The notes below the pieces were generated by a model. That model saw only the letters and a program-made list of their open reading frames with translations. It was not told where the DNA came from and did not search any database. This document shows, piece by piece, positions 18,362 through 27,527 of a DNA stretch of 49,061 bases; position 1 is the first letter of the stretch; every line of letters starts with the position of its first letter. The DNA comes from Winslowiella iniecta. GTDB taxonomy: Bacteria; Pseudomonadota; Gammaproteobacteria; Enterobacterales; Enterobacteriaceae. The position numbers were made by a program, and so were the translations under genes. The DNA lies in NCBI RefSeq assembly GCF_001267535.1, contig NZ_JRXE01000016.1, forward strand, positions 78,064-127,124, given 5' to 3'.

Positions 18362-19416
18362 TTCTGCTCCTGGGCAGCTTGTGCGGCAAGGGCTTCGCGC
18401 TTACGCTCTTCAGCCTGTGCATCGCGGCGTTTCTGATCGGCTTCTTCCCATGCCTCATAGGCGACCACGATACGGGCAACCACCGGATGGCGTACCACAT
18501 CTTCGCTGTGGAAGAAGTTAAAGCTGATCTCTTCAACATCGGATAATACTTCAATCGCATGGCGCAGACCGGATTTCAGGTTGCGCGGCAGGTCGATTTG
18601 CGTCACGTCACCGGTGATCACCGCTTTCGAGTTGAAGCCGATACGCGTCAGGAACATCTTCATCTGCTCGATGGTGGTGTTCTGACTCTCATCAAGAATG
18701 ATAAAGGCATCGTTAAGGGTACGACCGCGCATATAAGCCAGCGGCGCAACTTCAATCACGTTGCGCTCCATCAGCTTCTCTACGCGCTCAAAGCCCAGCA
18801 TCTCGAACAGGGCGTCATACAGCGGACGCAGGTACGGGTCGACTTTCTGGCTGAGATCGCCTGGCAGGAAGCCCAGTTTCTCACCGGCTTCCACCGCCGG
18901 ACGCGTCAGCAGAATACGACGGATCTCCTGGCGCTCCAGCGCATCAACCGCGGCGGCCACCGCCAGATAGGTTTTACCGGTACCGGCCGGACCAATACCG
19001 AAGGTAATGTCGTTATCAAGAATATTGGCGATGTACTGTGCCTGGTTAGGTGTGCGCGGTTTGATCACGCCACGCTTGGTCTTGATATTTACCGCTTTGC
19101 CGAATTCCGGCACGCTGTCGGCGCTCTGTTCCAGTACGCGGCTCTCTTTGATCGCCAGATGAATCTGTTCGGGATCGATGTCGGTACTGTTACCGCGCAC
19201 TGGTGCCGTTTCAACATACAAATCGCGCAGGATGTCCGCAGCGGCATTCACCACCAGTGCGCGACCAACCAGCTTAAAGGCGTTGTCGCGACGATTGATC
19301 TCAATGCCCAACCGACGTTCCAGTTGCTTAATGTTATCGTCAAACGGCCCGCACAGGCTGAGTAACCGGCGATTATCGGCGGGTTCTAACACTATTTCGC
19401 GAGTTTCGATATTCAA
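18358..19416 (-). CDS. ybeZ: PhoH-family ATPase YbeZ
   Basis: A cytoplasmic P-loop ATPase of the PhoH family, thought to work with YbeY on RNA. It has 352 residues. Walker A is [13 protein letters not shown] (about residues 142-154) and Walker B-like FIILDESQN (about 235-243); an RNA-binding N-terminal region carries [14 protein letters not shown]. The C-terminus is a charged helix rich in Lys, Arg and Glu. The start is TTG at 19416, chosen because [15 protein letters not shown] matches the conserved N-terminus and AAAGGA lies upstream. It overlaps ybeY. Confidence 0.96.
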   Translation of the reverse strand: MNIETREIVLEPADNRRLLSLCGPFDDNIKQLERRLGIEINRRDNAFKLVGRALVVNAAADILRDLYVETAPVRGNSTDIDPEQIHLAIKESRVLEQSADSVPEFGKAVNIKTKRGVIKPRTPNQAQYIANILDNDITFGIGPAGTGKTYLAVAAAVDALERQEIRRILLTRPAVEAGEKLGFLPGDLSQKVDPYLRPLYDALFEMLGFERVEKLMERNVIEVAPLAYMRGRTLNDAFIILDESQNTTIEQMKMFLTRIGFNSKAVITGDVTQIDLPRNLKSGLRHAIEVLSDVEEISFNFFHSEDVVRHPVVARIVVAYEAWEEADQKRRDAQAEERKREALAAQAAQEQK

Positions 19417-19563
19417 ACTAATCCTTTGGGTCGCTCAGGGCCAGTTACAGGGATAAGGGAACAATAGCTTGCTGACCGGCAATGCCGGATAACTGACTTT
19501 TCAGGTCAGCGCCATGACATGAATTATTTATGTCCGTGCAAAATGTCGCAAGCGAGAGAGCAG

Positions 19564-19592
19564 ATATTTGGGCGCTGCTTTCAGAAAGCAAG
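19564..19592 (-). promoter_or_regulatory. Possible heat-shock (sigma32) promoter for ybeZYX-lnt
   Basis: Minus strand CTTGCT (19587-19592), 14 bases, then CCCAAATAT (19564-19572). Sigma32 consensus is roughly CTTGAAA-N13/14-CCCATNT. In E. coli ybeZYX belongs to the sigma32 regulon (established). Two mismatches keep this uncertain. Confidence 0.45.
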
Positions 19593-19611
19593 AGCAACGG
19601 GGTGAAATTGC

Positions 19612-19635
19612 GCGGCGAGCCGGAACGCTCGCCGC
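19612..19635 (-). terminator. GC-rich hairpin after miaB
   Basis: GCGGCGAGC-(6)-GCTCGCCGC, a 9-bp perfect stem 16 bases after the miaB stop on the minus strand. It is not followed by a T run. It probably protects or defines the miaB 3' end; read-through into ybeZ is possible. Confidence 0.5.
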
Positions 19636-19650
19636 AGTATCGTCGGGGAA

Positions 19651-21075
19651 TCAAGGCTGGAAGGTACCCACACCCAGCTCGTTTTCTTTACGCGTACGCG
19701 CAATCACTGAGGCCGGGCTTTCAACCACCCGCAGACCCAGCTGATCTTCGGTGCGTACTAATTTGCCGCGCAGCGAGTTGGTATACACATCAACGATTTC
19801 AACATCGACGAATTTACCGATCATCTCCGGGGTGCCTTCAAAGTTCACCACGCGGTTATTCTCCGTGCGGCCTGACAGCTCCATCACGTTTTTACGGGAG
19901 GTGCCTTCCACCAGAATGCGCTGAACCGTACCCAGCATACGACGGCTCCACGCCATCGCCTGCTGGTTAATGCGATCCTGCAGAATATACAGGCGCTGCT
20001 TTTTCTCTTCCTCTGACACATCATCTGGCAGGTCGGCCGCTGGCGTTCCCGGACGGGCAGAGTAGATAAAGCTGAAGCTGACATCAAAGTTTACATCGCC
20101 AATCAGCTTCATGGTCTGTTCAAAGTCAGCCTGGGTTTCGCCAGGGAAGCCGATAATAAAGTCTGAGCTGATCTGAATATTGGGCCGTGCTGCAATCAGT
20201 TTGCGAATAATGGCTTTATATTCCAGCGCGGTGTGCGCGCGTTTCATCAGCGTCAGAATACGGTCAGCACCGCTTTGCACCGGCAGGTGCAGGAAGCTGA
20301 CCAGCTCCGGCGTATCACGATAGACATCGATAATGTCGTCGGTGAACTCGATCGGGTGGCTGGTGGTAAAGCGGATACGGTCGATGCCGTCGATGGCCGC
20401 CACCAGGCGCAGCAGGTCGGCAAAGGTGCAGATTTCATTGTCGAAGGTCATGCCGCGATACGCATTGACGTTCTGACCCAGCAGGTTCACTTCACGGACG
20501 CCCTGTGCCGCCAGTTGGGCGATTTCAAACAGAATATCGTCGCACGGACGGCTGACTTCTTCACCGCGGGTATAGGGCACCACGCAGAAGGTACAGTACT
20601 TATTGCAGCCTTCCATAATCGACACGAAGGCGGTCGGGCCGTCAGCTTTCGGCTCTGGCAGCCGATCGAATTTCTCAATCTCCGGGAAGCTGATATCCAC
20701 CACCGGGCTTTTGGAGCCGCGCACGGTGTTAATCATTTCCGGCAGGCGATGCAGCGTTTGCGGGCCGAAGACGATATCGACGTAATGCGCGCGCTGACGA
20801 ATATGATCCCCTTCCTGCGATGCCACGCAGCCACCGACGCCGATAATCAGCTCGGGATTGCGTTCTTTCAACGTTTTCCAGCGGCCCAGCTGATGAAATA
20901 CCTTTTCCTGCGCTTTTTCGCGGATCGAGCAGGTATTCAGCAGCAGAATATCGGCCTCTTCAGCTACCTCAGTGAGGGTATAGCCGTGAGTCGTTTCCAG
21001 CAGGTCAGCCATCTTTGATGAATCGTACTCGTTCATCTGACAGCCCCAGGTTTTAATATGCAGTTTTTTTGTCAT
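19651..21075 (-). CDS. miaB: tRNA-2-methylthio-N6-dimethylallyladenosine synthase MiaB
   Basis: Radical-SAM methylthiotransferase that converts i6A37 to ms2i6A37 in tRNAs. From the ATG at 21075 ([19 protein letters not shown]) it has 474 residues, as in E. coli; an ATG two codons earlier (21081) is also possible. The N-terminal cluster cysteines are in TWGCQ, NTCSIRE and VGGCVAS. The radical-SAM CxxxCxxC is [17 protein letters not shown] (about residues 154-170). A C-terminal TRAM domain follows about residue 380. It lies upstream of ybeZ, divergent from ubiF. Confidence 0.98.
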   Translation of the reverse strand: MTKKLHIKTWGCQMNEYDSSKMADLLETTHGYTLTEVAEEADILLLNTCSIREKAQEKVFHQLGRWKTLKERNPELIIGVGGCVASQEGDHIRQRAHYVDIVFGPQTLHRLPEMINTVRGSKSPVVDISFPEIEKFDRLPEPKADGPTAFVSIMEGCNKYCTFCVVPYTRGEEVSRPCDDILFEIAQLAAQGVREVNLLGQNVNAYRGMTFDNEICTFADLLRLVAAIDGIDRIRFTTSHPIEFTDDIIDVYRDTPELVSFLHLPVQSGADRILTLMKRAHTALEYKAIIRKLIAARPNIQISSDFIIGFPGETQADFEQTMKLIGDVNFDVSFSFIYSARPGTPAADLPDDVSEEEKKQRLYILQDRINQQAMAWSRRMLGTVQRILVEGTSRKNVMELSGRTENNRVVNFEGTPEMIGKFVDVEIVDVYTNSLRGKLVRTEDQLGLRVVESPASVIARTRKENELGVGTFQP

Positions 21076-21306
21076 CGACATGCCATTACTCAATGCAGAA
21101 GGGGGGGCAGGGCTCGTATTGTAATGCTTACATGCTGTTGTGACCAGCATACCCTTTCAAACTGGCGGGAGATGTGGCTGACCGCCGGGCGAATTATGCA
21201 AGTGGGGCGGGCGATTCTGCTTGTCCGCTGAAAATCCGGTACACTTTAGCGTAAAGCACTTTCTGACTTAACGGCCAGCCATCCCCGGCCGCATAAGGAT
21301 AATACT

Positions 21307-22482
21307 ATGCAAGAAACACATTTTGATGTCGTGGTAGTCGGTGGCGGCATGGTGGGCGCAGCGCTGGCCAGCGGTTTGGCGCAACAAGGATTTTCGATTG
21401 CGGTACTGGAGCAGGAGCAGGCGGCGGAGTTTGATGCGCAAAGTGACCCTGATGTGAGAATTTCTGCGATTGGCAGCGCATCAGTGGATCTGCTGAAACA
21501 GCTTGAGGTATGGCCCGCCATCGAGCAGATGCGTTCGGCTGCCTATCGCCAGCTGGAAACCTGGGAGTGGCAAACCGCCTGTGTGAGCTTTGATGCCGCT
21601 TCGCTGGGATTACCTGAACTGGGGTATATGGTGGAGAACCGGGTGTTGCAGCGTGCGCTGTGGCAGCGTTTGCAGCAGCAGCCGCAGGTGACACTGTTCT
21701 GCCCGGCCAGCCTGCAAAATATTGAGCAGCGCAACGGCGGCTGGACGGTAACGCTGAATAACCAGCAACAACTGACGGCGCGGCTGGTGGTGGGTGCCGA
21801 CGGGGCGAATTCGCAGGTGCGTCAACTGGCCGGCATCGGTATTCATGGCTGGAACTATAGCCAGTCCTGCATGCTCATCAGTATTCGTTGTGAACATCCT
21901 GCCGGGGATACCACCTGGCAGCAGTTTACCCCGCAGGGGCCGCGGGCGTTTCTGCCGCTGTTTGATCACTGGGCATCGCTGGTATGGTATGACGCGCCAG
22001 CGCGTATCCGCCAGTTACAGGCGATGCCGATGGCACAACTGCAAAAAGAGATTCAGGCCAGCTTCCCGGCGCGCTTAGGGCGTTTTAGCGCGGTCGCCGC
22101 CGGTTCCTTCCCGCTGGTGCGACGTCACGCTACCCACTATGTGATGGATGGCTTAGCGCTGGTCGGCGATGCGGCACATACCATCAATCCGCTGGCGGGG
22201 CAGGGGGTGAATCTGGGCTATCGCGATGTTGACGCCTTGATTGACATTCTGAGCGAGGCGCGCAATCAGGCCGAGGACTGGGGGGCGAACCGAGTGTTGC
22301 AGCGCTATCAGCGAAAACGTCAGAAAGATAACCTGTTGATGCAGAGCGGCATGGATCTGTTCTATTTCACCTTCAGTAATCAACTTGGCCCGCTGAAAGT
22401 GATGCGTAATCTCGGATTGATCGCCGCGCAGCATTCCGGCGTGTTAAAGCGTCAGGCACTGCGTTACGCGTTGGGATTGTAG
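21307..22482 (+). CDS. ubiF: 3-demethoxyubiquinol 3-hydroxylase UbiF
   Basis: FAD-dependent monooxygenase of the ubiquinone pathway that adds the last ring hydroxyl. It has 391 residues. The Rossmann motif is VVVGGGMVGAALASGLAQQG (about residues 9-28) and the FAD-binding GDAAHTINPLAGQGVNLGYRD (about 284-304); the DG fingerprint is in RLVVGADGANSQVRQLAG. AAGGAT lies just before the ATG. It is divergent from miaB and convergent with the tRNA operon, sharing a terminator. Confidence 0.97.
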   Translation: MQETHFDVVVVGGGMVGAALASGLAQQGFSIAVLEQEQAAEFDAQSDPDVRISAIGSASVDLLKQLEVWPAIEQMRSAAYRQLETWEWQTACVSFDAASLGLPELGYMVENRVLQRALWQRLQQQPQVTLFCPASLQNIEQRNGGWTVTLNNQQQLTARLVVGADGANSQVRQLAGIGIHGWNYSQSCMLISIRCEHPAGDTTWQQFTPQGPRAFLPLFDHWASLVWYDAPARIRQLQAMPMAQLQKEIQASFPARLGRFSAVAAGSFPLVRRHATHYVMDGLALVGDAAHTINPLAGQGVNLGYRDVDALIDILSEARNQAEDWGANRVLQRYQRKRQKDNLLMQSGMDLFYFTFSNQLGPLKVMRNLGLIAAQHSGVLKRQALRYALGL

Positions 22483-22592
22483 TCAGAGAGGTAGGGGAGT
22501 CGTTTTCGGCTCCCGCCCTGATGACAGGTAGGGTGCCAGCTAATGACTCGGGTGACTCAGGCGGCGAAAACGCCTTCCCTACAAACAGACGT

Positions 22593-22620
22593 AAAAAAGC
22601 CCGCAAAAGCGGGCTTTTTT
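22593..22620. terminator. Bidirectional terminator between ubiF and the tRNA operon
   Basis: AAAAAAGCCCGC-AAAA-GCGGGCTTTTTT. Six T residues flank the stem on each strand, so it can stop both ubiF (plus) and the tRNA transcript (minus). Confidence 0.9.
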
Positions 22621-22627
22621 ACTGACT

Positions 22628-22702
22628 TGGCTGGGGTGCAGGGATTCGAACCCCGGAATGCTGGTATCAGAAACCAGTGCCTTACCGCTTGGCGACACCC
22701 CA
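22628..22702 (-). tRNA. tRNA-Gln (CTG anticodon)
   Basis: 75 nt on the minus strand with encoded CCA end. The acceptor TGGGGTG pairs with CACCCCA, the T-loop is TTCGAAT, and anticodon CTG is at 22668-22670. It is last in the operon, corresponding by position to E. coli glnX/glnV. Base 26 is A. Confidence 0.97.
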
Positions 22703-22743
22703 ATAGATTGGGTGCGATCTGTACTACAAATCGTCTTAAAATT

Positions 22744-22818
22744 TGGCTGGGGTGCAGGGATTCGAACCCCGGAATGCTGGTATCAGAAACCAGAGCCTTA
22801 CCGCTTGGCGACACCCCA
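22744..22818 (-). tRNA. tRNA-Gln (CTG anticodon), second copy
   Basis: 75 nt with encoded CCA; anticodon CTG at 22784-22786. It is identical to the copy at 22628 except for one base between the D stem and anticodon stem (T here, A there; tRNA position 26). Confidence 0.97.
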
Positions 22819-22834
22819 AATTTTTAGAAGAAAA

Positions 22835-22911
22835 TGGTGGCTACTACGGGAATCGAACCTGTGACCCCAGCATTATGAGTGCTGTGCTCTAACCAGCTGA
22901 GCTAAGTAGCC
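22835..22911 (-). tRNA. tRNA-Met (elongator, CAT anticodon)
   Basis: 77 nt with encoded CCA; anticodon CAT at 22875-22877. The first acceptor pair is G-C, the variable loop and D loop are of the elongator type, and no initiator-type mismatch 1:72 is present. It corresponds to metU by position. Confidence 0.97.
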
Positions 22912-22961
22912 TTTTGTTGCAATTACATTTTCTCACTACACATCTTACTACAAAACTGATT

Positions 22962-23036
22962 TGGCTGGGATACCTGGATTCGAACCAGGGAATGCCGGTA
23001 TCAAAAACCGGTGCCTTACCGCTTGGCGATATCCCA
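22962..23036 (-). tRNA. tRNA-Gln (TTG anticodon)
   Basis: 75 nt with encoded CCA; anticodon TTG at 23002-23004. It is identical to the copy at 23072-23146 and corresponds to glnW/glnU by position. Confidence 0.97.
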
Positions 23037-23071
23037 ATATCCGTACCACGTGTCCGTGATAAATCAGTTTG

Positions 23072-23146
23072 TGGCTGGGATACCTGGATTCGAACCAGGG
23101 AATGCCGGTATCAAAAACCGGTGCCTTACCGCTTGGCGATATCCCA
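23072..23146 (-). tRNA. tRNA-Gln (TTG anticodon), second identical copy
   Basis: 75 nt with encoded CCA; anticodon TTG at 23112-23114. It is base-for-base the same as the copy at 22962-23036; the two spacers differ. Confidence 0.97.
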
Positions 23147-23170
23147 TCCGTACAACGTCGCTTTTGGAAA

Positions 23171-23255
23171 TGGTGCGGGAGGCGAGACTTGAACTCGCAC
23201 ACCTTGCGGCGCCAGAACCTAAATCTGGTGCGTCTACCAATTTCGCCACTCCCGC
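23171..23255 (-). tRNA. tRNA-Leu (TAG anticodon)
   Basis: 85 nt with the long variable arm of class II tRNAs and encoded CCA; anticodon TAG at 23219-23221. It corresponds to E. coli leuW. Confidence 0.97.
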
Positions 23256-23265
23256 TAAAAAAAGA

Positions 23266-23342
23266 TGGTGGCTACTACGGGAATCGAACCTGTGACCCCA
23301 GCATTATGAGTGCTGTGCTCTAACCAGCTGAGCTAAGTAGCC
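23266..23342 (-). tRNA. tRNA-Met (elongator, CAT anticodon), identical copy
   Basis: 77 nt with encoded CCA; anticodon CAT at 23306-23308. It is first in the operon (metT position) and identical to the copy at 22835-22911. Confidence 0.97.
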
Positions 23343-23381
23343 ATCTTTTTTCGCGTTACCTTCATCGGCGTTGCGGGGCGC

Positions 23382-23410
23382 ATTATGCGTAAGTGGCCTG
23401 AAAGCGTCAA
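23382..23410 (-). promoter_or_regulatory. Promoter of the seven-gene tRNA operon
   Basis: Minus strand TTGACG (23405-23410), a 17-base spacer, and CATAAT (23382-23387). The discriminator right after the -10 is GCGCCCCGC, the GC-rich type associated with stringent (ppGpp) control of stable RNA. An A/T-rich stretch upstream (about 23413-23432) could be an UP element. Confidence 0.85.
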
Positions 23411-23513
23411 CCTCTTTTTTGTCGTTTTTTAGCTGAAACGTGTTGTTTGTCTGGGTTGTAACCAGTTTGGTGATAAAGGCAGCGTTTTTAGGCTAACAGA
23501 CGCTGGTGGTAAA

Positions 23514-23543
23514 CAAAAACGGGCCATAACTGGCCCGTTTTTA
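23514..23543. terminator. Terminator downstream of asnB
   Basis: ACGGGCCA-TAAC-TGGCCCGT flanked by five A and five T residues, so it works on the minus strand for asnB and could also stop plus-strand transcription. Confidence 0.88.
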
Positions 23544-23560
23544 ATCAGTGAAACAATTGC

Positions 23561-25228
23561 TTATTTGTATGCAGAGGCATGCACGCCGACGGCGCGTCCT
23601 GATGGATCATTCATGTTTTTGAATGACTCATCCCACTCAATCGCTTTCGCAGATGAGCAAGCCACTGAAGGGCCGCCGGGTACGCATTCCGCAGCGCTTG
23701 GCAGCGGGAACAGCTCTTCAAAGATTTCGCGGTACAGATAGCCTTCTTTCGAGGATGGCGTGTTGTACGGGAAACGGAAGTGCGCGGTCTGCAACTGCTG
23801 ATCGCTCACCTGTTGGGCTGCCACTTCTTTCAGTGTGTCAATCCAGCTGTAGCCTACGCCGTCAGAGAATTGCTCTTTCTGACGCCATGCCACACTTTCC
23901 GGCAGGTAAGATGAGAAACATTCACGCAGGATATGTTTTTCCATTTTGCCGTTTGGACCACACATTTTATCCTGCGGATTGATACGCATCGCCACGTCAA
24001 GGAACTTCTTATCGAGGAAGGGCACACGCGCTTCAACCCCCCATGCGGACATCGCTTTGTTAGCACGCGCACAGTCGAACATATGCAGTGCCAGCAGCTT
24101 ACGCACGTTTTCTTCGTGGAACTCTTTGGCATTCGGCGCTTTATGGAAGTAGAGGTAACCGCCAAAGACTTCGTCCGCACCTTCGCCAGACAGCACCATT
24201 TTGATGCCCATCGCTTTAATCTTACGTGACATCAGGTACATCGGCGTGGAAGCACGGATGGTGGTGACATCATAAGTTTCAATGTGGTAAATCACATCAC
24301 GGATGGCATCAAGGCCTTCCTGCACGGTGAAATGAATTTCATGGTGCACGGTGCCGAGATGCTCCGCGACGGATTTAGCCGCTTTCAGATCCGGTGAACC
24401 TTCCAGACCGACAGCAAAGGAGTGCAGTTGTGGCCACCAGGCTTCGCTTTTATCCTGATCTTCAATACGTTTTGCGGCATAACGCTTAGTGACTGCCGAG
24501 ATAATCGAAGAGTCGAGGCCGCCTGACAGCAGGACACCATAAGGCACATCAGACATCAGGTGACTTTTGACTGACTCTTCCAGCGCGTTTTTCAGCGCGG
24601 TGGCATCGGTGGTGTTGTGCTCAACCGCGTCGTAATCGAACCAGTCACGCTGCCAGTATCGGCGTATTTCGCCATCTTCGCTCGACAGGTAGCTTCCCGG
24701 CGGAAACTCTTTAATGCTGCGGCACACCGGCACCAGCGCTTTCATTTCTGAGGCAACAAACAGGTTACCGTGCTCATCGTTACCCATATAGAGCGGGATG
24801 ATGCCGATATGGTCGCGGCCAATCAGATAGGTGTTTTTCACACTGTCATACAGGATAAACGCAAACATGCCCTGCAAGTCGTCAAGGAAGTCGATGCCTT
24901 TTTCCTGATACAGCGCCAGAATCACTTCACAGTCAGAATCGGTCTGGAATTCGTAACGATCGCTCAGCTCGGCACGCAGCGCCTGATGGTTATAGATTTC
25001 GCCGTTAACGGCCAGAACGTGGGTGTGAGCGGCGTTATACAGCGGCTGTGCACCGTTGTTAACGTCAACAATCGAGAGACGCTCATGGGACAGAATGGCA
25101 TTGTCATCGGCGTAAACGCCAGACCAGTCAGGACCGCGATGACGCATCAGGCGGGAAAGCTCCAGCGCTTTCTTACGCAACTCAACAGGATCGGTTTTCA
25201 GATCCAGCACACCAAAAATAGAACACAT
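23561..25228 (-). CDS. asnB: Asparagine synthase B (glutamine-hydrolysing)
   Basis: Makes asparagine from aspartate, ATP and glutamine. It has 555 residues. The N-terminal glutaminase (Ntn) domain begins CSIFGVLD, with Cys2 as nucleophile exposed after Met removal; MRHRGPDWSG and NGEIYNHQALR follow. The C-terminal synthetase domain has the PP-loop LLSGGLDSSIIS (about residues 232-243) and VLSGEGADEVFGGY (about 345-358). It is downstream of nothing obvious and separated from nagD by 272 bases, so it is probably monocistronic. Confidence 0.98.
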   Translation of the reverse strand: MCSIFGVLDLKTDPVELRKKALELSRLMRHRGPDWSGVYADDNAILSHERLSIVDVNNGAQPLYNAAHTHVLAVNGEIYNHQALRAELSDRYEFQTDSDCEVILALYQEKGIDFLDDLQGMFAFILYDSVKNTYLIGRDHIGIIPLYMGNDEHGNLFVASEMKALVPVCRSIKEFPPGSYLSSEDGEIRRYWQRDWFDYDAVEHNTTDATALKNALEESVKSHLMSDVPYGVLLSGGLDSSIISAVTKRYAAKRIEDQDKSEAWWPQLHSFAVGLEGSPDLKAAKSVAEHLGTVHHEIHFTVQEGLDAIRDVIYHIETYDVTTIRASTPMYLMSRKIKAMGIKMVLSGEGADEVFGGYLYFHKAPNAKEFHEENVRKLLALHMFDCARANKAMSAWGVEARVPFLDKKFLDVAMRINPQDKMCGPNGKMEKHILRECFSSYLPESVAWRQKEQFSDGVGYSWIDTLKEVAAQQVSDQQLQTAHFRFPYNTPSSKEGYLYREIFEELFPLPSAAECVPGGPSVACSSAKAIEWDESFKNMNDPSGRAVGVHASAYK

Positions 25229-25468
25229 AGTAACGCTCCTAACGGCTAACCCTGGCGGTAATGATTTTATTTACGCAGCGCTTTTGCTGCCCGATGCATA
25301 AGAAAATGCTCTATATCTGAACTTCAATCAAGCAATTTAGCCTTTACCTGAGAAATTGTCTGTTGACCTTCGTGGATCTTTGATGATTTATCAGTTTCAA
25401 GCGGTATTTATTAACGATTCGACAATAAAGCCGCAAAAGCGCCTAAAAAACAGGCGAGGCGTGGGCGT

Positions 25469-25490
25469 AAAAAAACCCGGCGCTGCCGGG
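25469..25490 (-). terminator. Terminator downstream of nagD
   Basis: CCCGGC-AGC-GCCGGG on the minus strand followed by seven T residues, 10 bases after the nagD stop. It ends the nagBACD transcript. Confidence 0.88.
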
Positions 25491-25500
25491 CTTATCAAGG

Positions 25501-26253
25501 TCAGATAATATCGATATCCGCCACCGACGGGTAAATCCATGTCGGGCGGAAAGGCATGGCATCGATATCACTTAATGTCGAGACGCCGGAGAGCACCAGA
25601 ATGGTCTCCAGACCCGCCTGGAAACCGGCCAGAATATCGGTGCGCAGATTATCGCCGACAATCACCGTATCCTCAGAGTGGCCCTGCATCTTGTTCAGCG
25701 CGGCGCGAATAATCCATGGGCTTGGCTTGCCTACGTAGAACGGCTTACGGCCAGAGATTTTTTCGATCCCGGCGCAGAGGGCACCGCAGGCCGGGGAGAA
25801 GCCGCGCGCGTGGGTGTCGGGGTTGGTGGCAATAAAGCGCGCGCCATTGGCGACAAAGAAGGCGGCCTTATGCATCATCTCCCAGTTAAAAGAGCGCGTT
25901 TCACCGACAATCACAAAGTCAGGATTAATATCCGTAATGGTGAAACCGGCGTTATACAGTTCATGAATCAGTGCGCCTTCGCCGACCACATAGGCTTTCT
26001 TACCTTCCTGACGCCGCAGAAAATCCGCGGTCGCCATCGCCGAGGTGTAAAACACGCTGTCCGGCACATCAATCCCGGCTGAAGCAAAACGGTTGGCCAG
26101 ATCCTGCGCGGTCTGAGAAGGGTAGTTGGTCAGCACCACCAGCGGCATGCCGTTTTCCAGCACGCGATTGAGAAATTCATTGGCGCCAGGAACGGCGGTG
26201 TTGTCGTGCATCAGCACGCCATCAATATCACAAATTACATTTTTCAAGGTCAT
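25501..26253 (-). CDS. nagD: NagD, HAD-family UMP/ribonucleotide phosphatase
   Basis: A HAD phosphatase (class IIA cap); E. coli NagD prefers UMP. It has 250 residues. Motif I is DIDGVLMHDN (nucleophile Asp 9), motif II is VVLTNYPS, the motif III Lys is in FYVGKPSPWI, and motif IV is VIVGDNLRTDILAGFQAG. It is the last gene of nagBACD although its product is not required for GlcNAc use. It follows nagC by 46 bases containing a small hairpin. Confidence 0.96.
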   Translation of the reverse strand: MTLKNVICDIDGVLMHDNTAVPGANEFLNRVLENGMPLVVLTNYPSQTAQDLANRFASAGIDVPDSVFYTSAMATADFLRRQEGKKAYVVGEGALIHELYNAGFTITDINPDFVIVGETRSFNWEMMHKAAFFVANGARFIATNPDTHARGFSPACGALCAGIEKISGRKPFYVGKPSPWIIRAALNKMQGHSEDTVIVGDNLRTDILAGFQAGLETILVLSGVSTLSDIDAMPFRPTWIYPSVADIDII

Positions 26254-26274
26254 TACGCTTATCCGTAGGGAGTA

Positions 26275-26293
26275 AGCCAGCAGCAGGCTGGCT
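26275..26293 (-). repeat. Intercistronic hairpin between nagC and nagD
   Basis: AGCCAGC-(5)-GCTGGCT, a 7-bp inverted repeat just after the nagC stop and without a T run. It may tune nagD expression or protect the nagC end. Confidence 0.35.
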
Positions 26294-26299
26294 GAGGTA

Positions 26300-27520
26300 T
26301 TACGCTTCCAGCAAACGCTGCAACAGAATGCCGTTCAGCATCGCGCGTTTGGCCAGCGCGAAAGCGCCGATAGCAGAGCGGTGATCGATTTCGGAGCGCA
26401 CGACCGGTAAATTTTTGCGGAACGCTTTCAGTACCTGAGTATTGATGCAGCCTTCAATCGCCGGCAGCAGCACTTTCTCGGCTTCGGTAATCTCACCGGC
26501 GATCACCACTTTTTGTGGGTTAAACAAGTTAATCGCAATCGCAATCGCTTTACCTAAGTAGCGGCCAACGTACTCAATTACTTCGCAGGCCAGCGCATCG
26601 CCACGGTTGGCGGCTTTACAGATCTGCTGAATCTGGCAATCGTCCAGTGTCAGGGAACTCGGATAGCCCTGCGTCAGCAGGTGGCGCACGCGATTTTCAA
26701 TGGCGCCATTGGCAGCAATGGTTTCCAGACAGCCGAAGTTGCCGCAATGGCAGCGTTCACCCAGCGGGTCGACCTGAATATGACCAATTTCACCAACGTT
26801 GCCATTGCTGCCGAGAAAAATATGGCCGTTGGTAATAATGCCGGCGCCGGTGCCGCGATGTAAACGCACTAAGATGGAGTCAGCGCAGTCGCGGGATGCA
26901 CCAAAGTAGTGCTCAGCCAGCGCCAGACTACGGATATCGTGGCCGACGAAACTGGTGACGTTAAAACGTTTTTCCAGTTGCGCGACCAGCGCCCAGTTGC
27001 TGACATTGATATGCGGCATATAGCGGATCACACCGTTTTTCGGATCGACCAGACCGGGCAGAATCACCGAAATGGCAATCAGCTCACGCAGTTTACGCTG
27101 ATGCTGTTCACTGAAGTTTTCGATAGCAGTGAACAGCGCATTTTCCAGCGTTTCCTGGGTGCGCTCTGGCAGCGAATAGTGCTCTTCAGCAAGGGATTTA
27201 CCGCTTAAATCGTACAGCGTCAGGGTGGCATCATGTCGGCCAAGGCGTACACCGATGGTGTTAAAACCACGGGTTTCCGTGATGATGGAGATCGCGCGGC
27301 GACCACCGGTAGAGGCCTGTTGATCGACCTCTTTAATCAGCCCGCGCTCAATAAGCTGGCGGGTAATTTTGGTGACGCTGGCGGGAGCAAGCTGGCTGAG
27401 ATCGGCGATCTGGATGCGCGAGATTGGACCCTGCTGGTCAATCAGCCGGTAGACGGCTGCGCTGTTCAGTTGCTTAACGAGATCGACATTTCCTATTTGT
27501 GCCTGGCCGCCAGTGGTCAT
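26300..27520 (-). CDS. nagC: NagC, ROK-family repressor of GlcNAc genes
   Basis: Represses nag genes and other amino-sugar and chitin genes; induced by GlcNAc-6-P. It has 406 residues. An N-terminal winged helix covers about residues 15-75 (LSQLAPASVTKITRQLIERGLIKE). The ROK domain follows, with the sugar-binding VSVIL-type segment, GTGAGIITNGHIFLGSNGNVGEIGH (about 230-254), and the ROK zinc motif CHCGNFGCLE (about 264-273). It lies after nagA by 7 bases. Confidence 0.97.
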   Translation of the reverse strand: MTTGGQAQIGNVDLVKQLNSAAVYRLIDQQGPISRIQIADLSQLAPASVTKITRQLIERGLIKEVDQQASTGGRRAISIITETRGFNTIGVRLGRHDATLTLYDLSGKSLAEEHYSLPERTQETLENALFTAIENFSEQHQRKLRELIAISVILPGLVDPKNGVIRYMPHINVSNWALVAQLEKRFNVTSFVGHDIRSLALAEHYFGASRDCADSILVRLHRGTGAGIITNGHIFLGSNGNVGEIGHIQVDPLGERCHCGNFGCLETIAANGAIENRVRHLLTQGYPSSLTLDDCQIQQICKAANRGDALACEVIEYVGRYLGKAIAIAINLFNPQKVVIAGEITEAEKVLLPAIEGCINTQVLKAFRKNLPVVRSEIDHRSAIGAFALAKRAMLNGILLQRLLEA

Positions 27521-27527
27521 TCAGTGA

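Noticed and set aside
22543-23323. Several ORFs of 60-94 codons on both strands across the tRNA cluster
   Set aside because: They lie over tRNA genes, repeat the same peptide because the tRNAs repeat, and have no ribosome sites.
22628-23342. Repeats at regular distance resembling a CRISPR array
   Set aside because: The repeats are tRNA genes with CCA ends and anticodons; there are no unique spacers of constant length.
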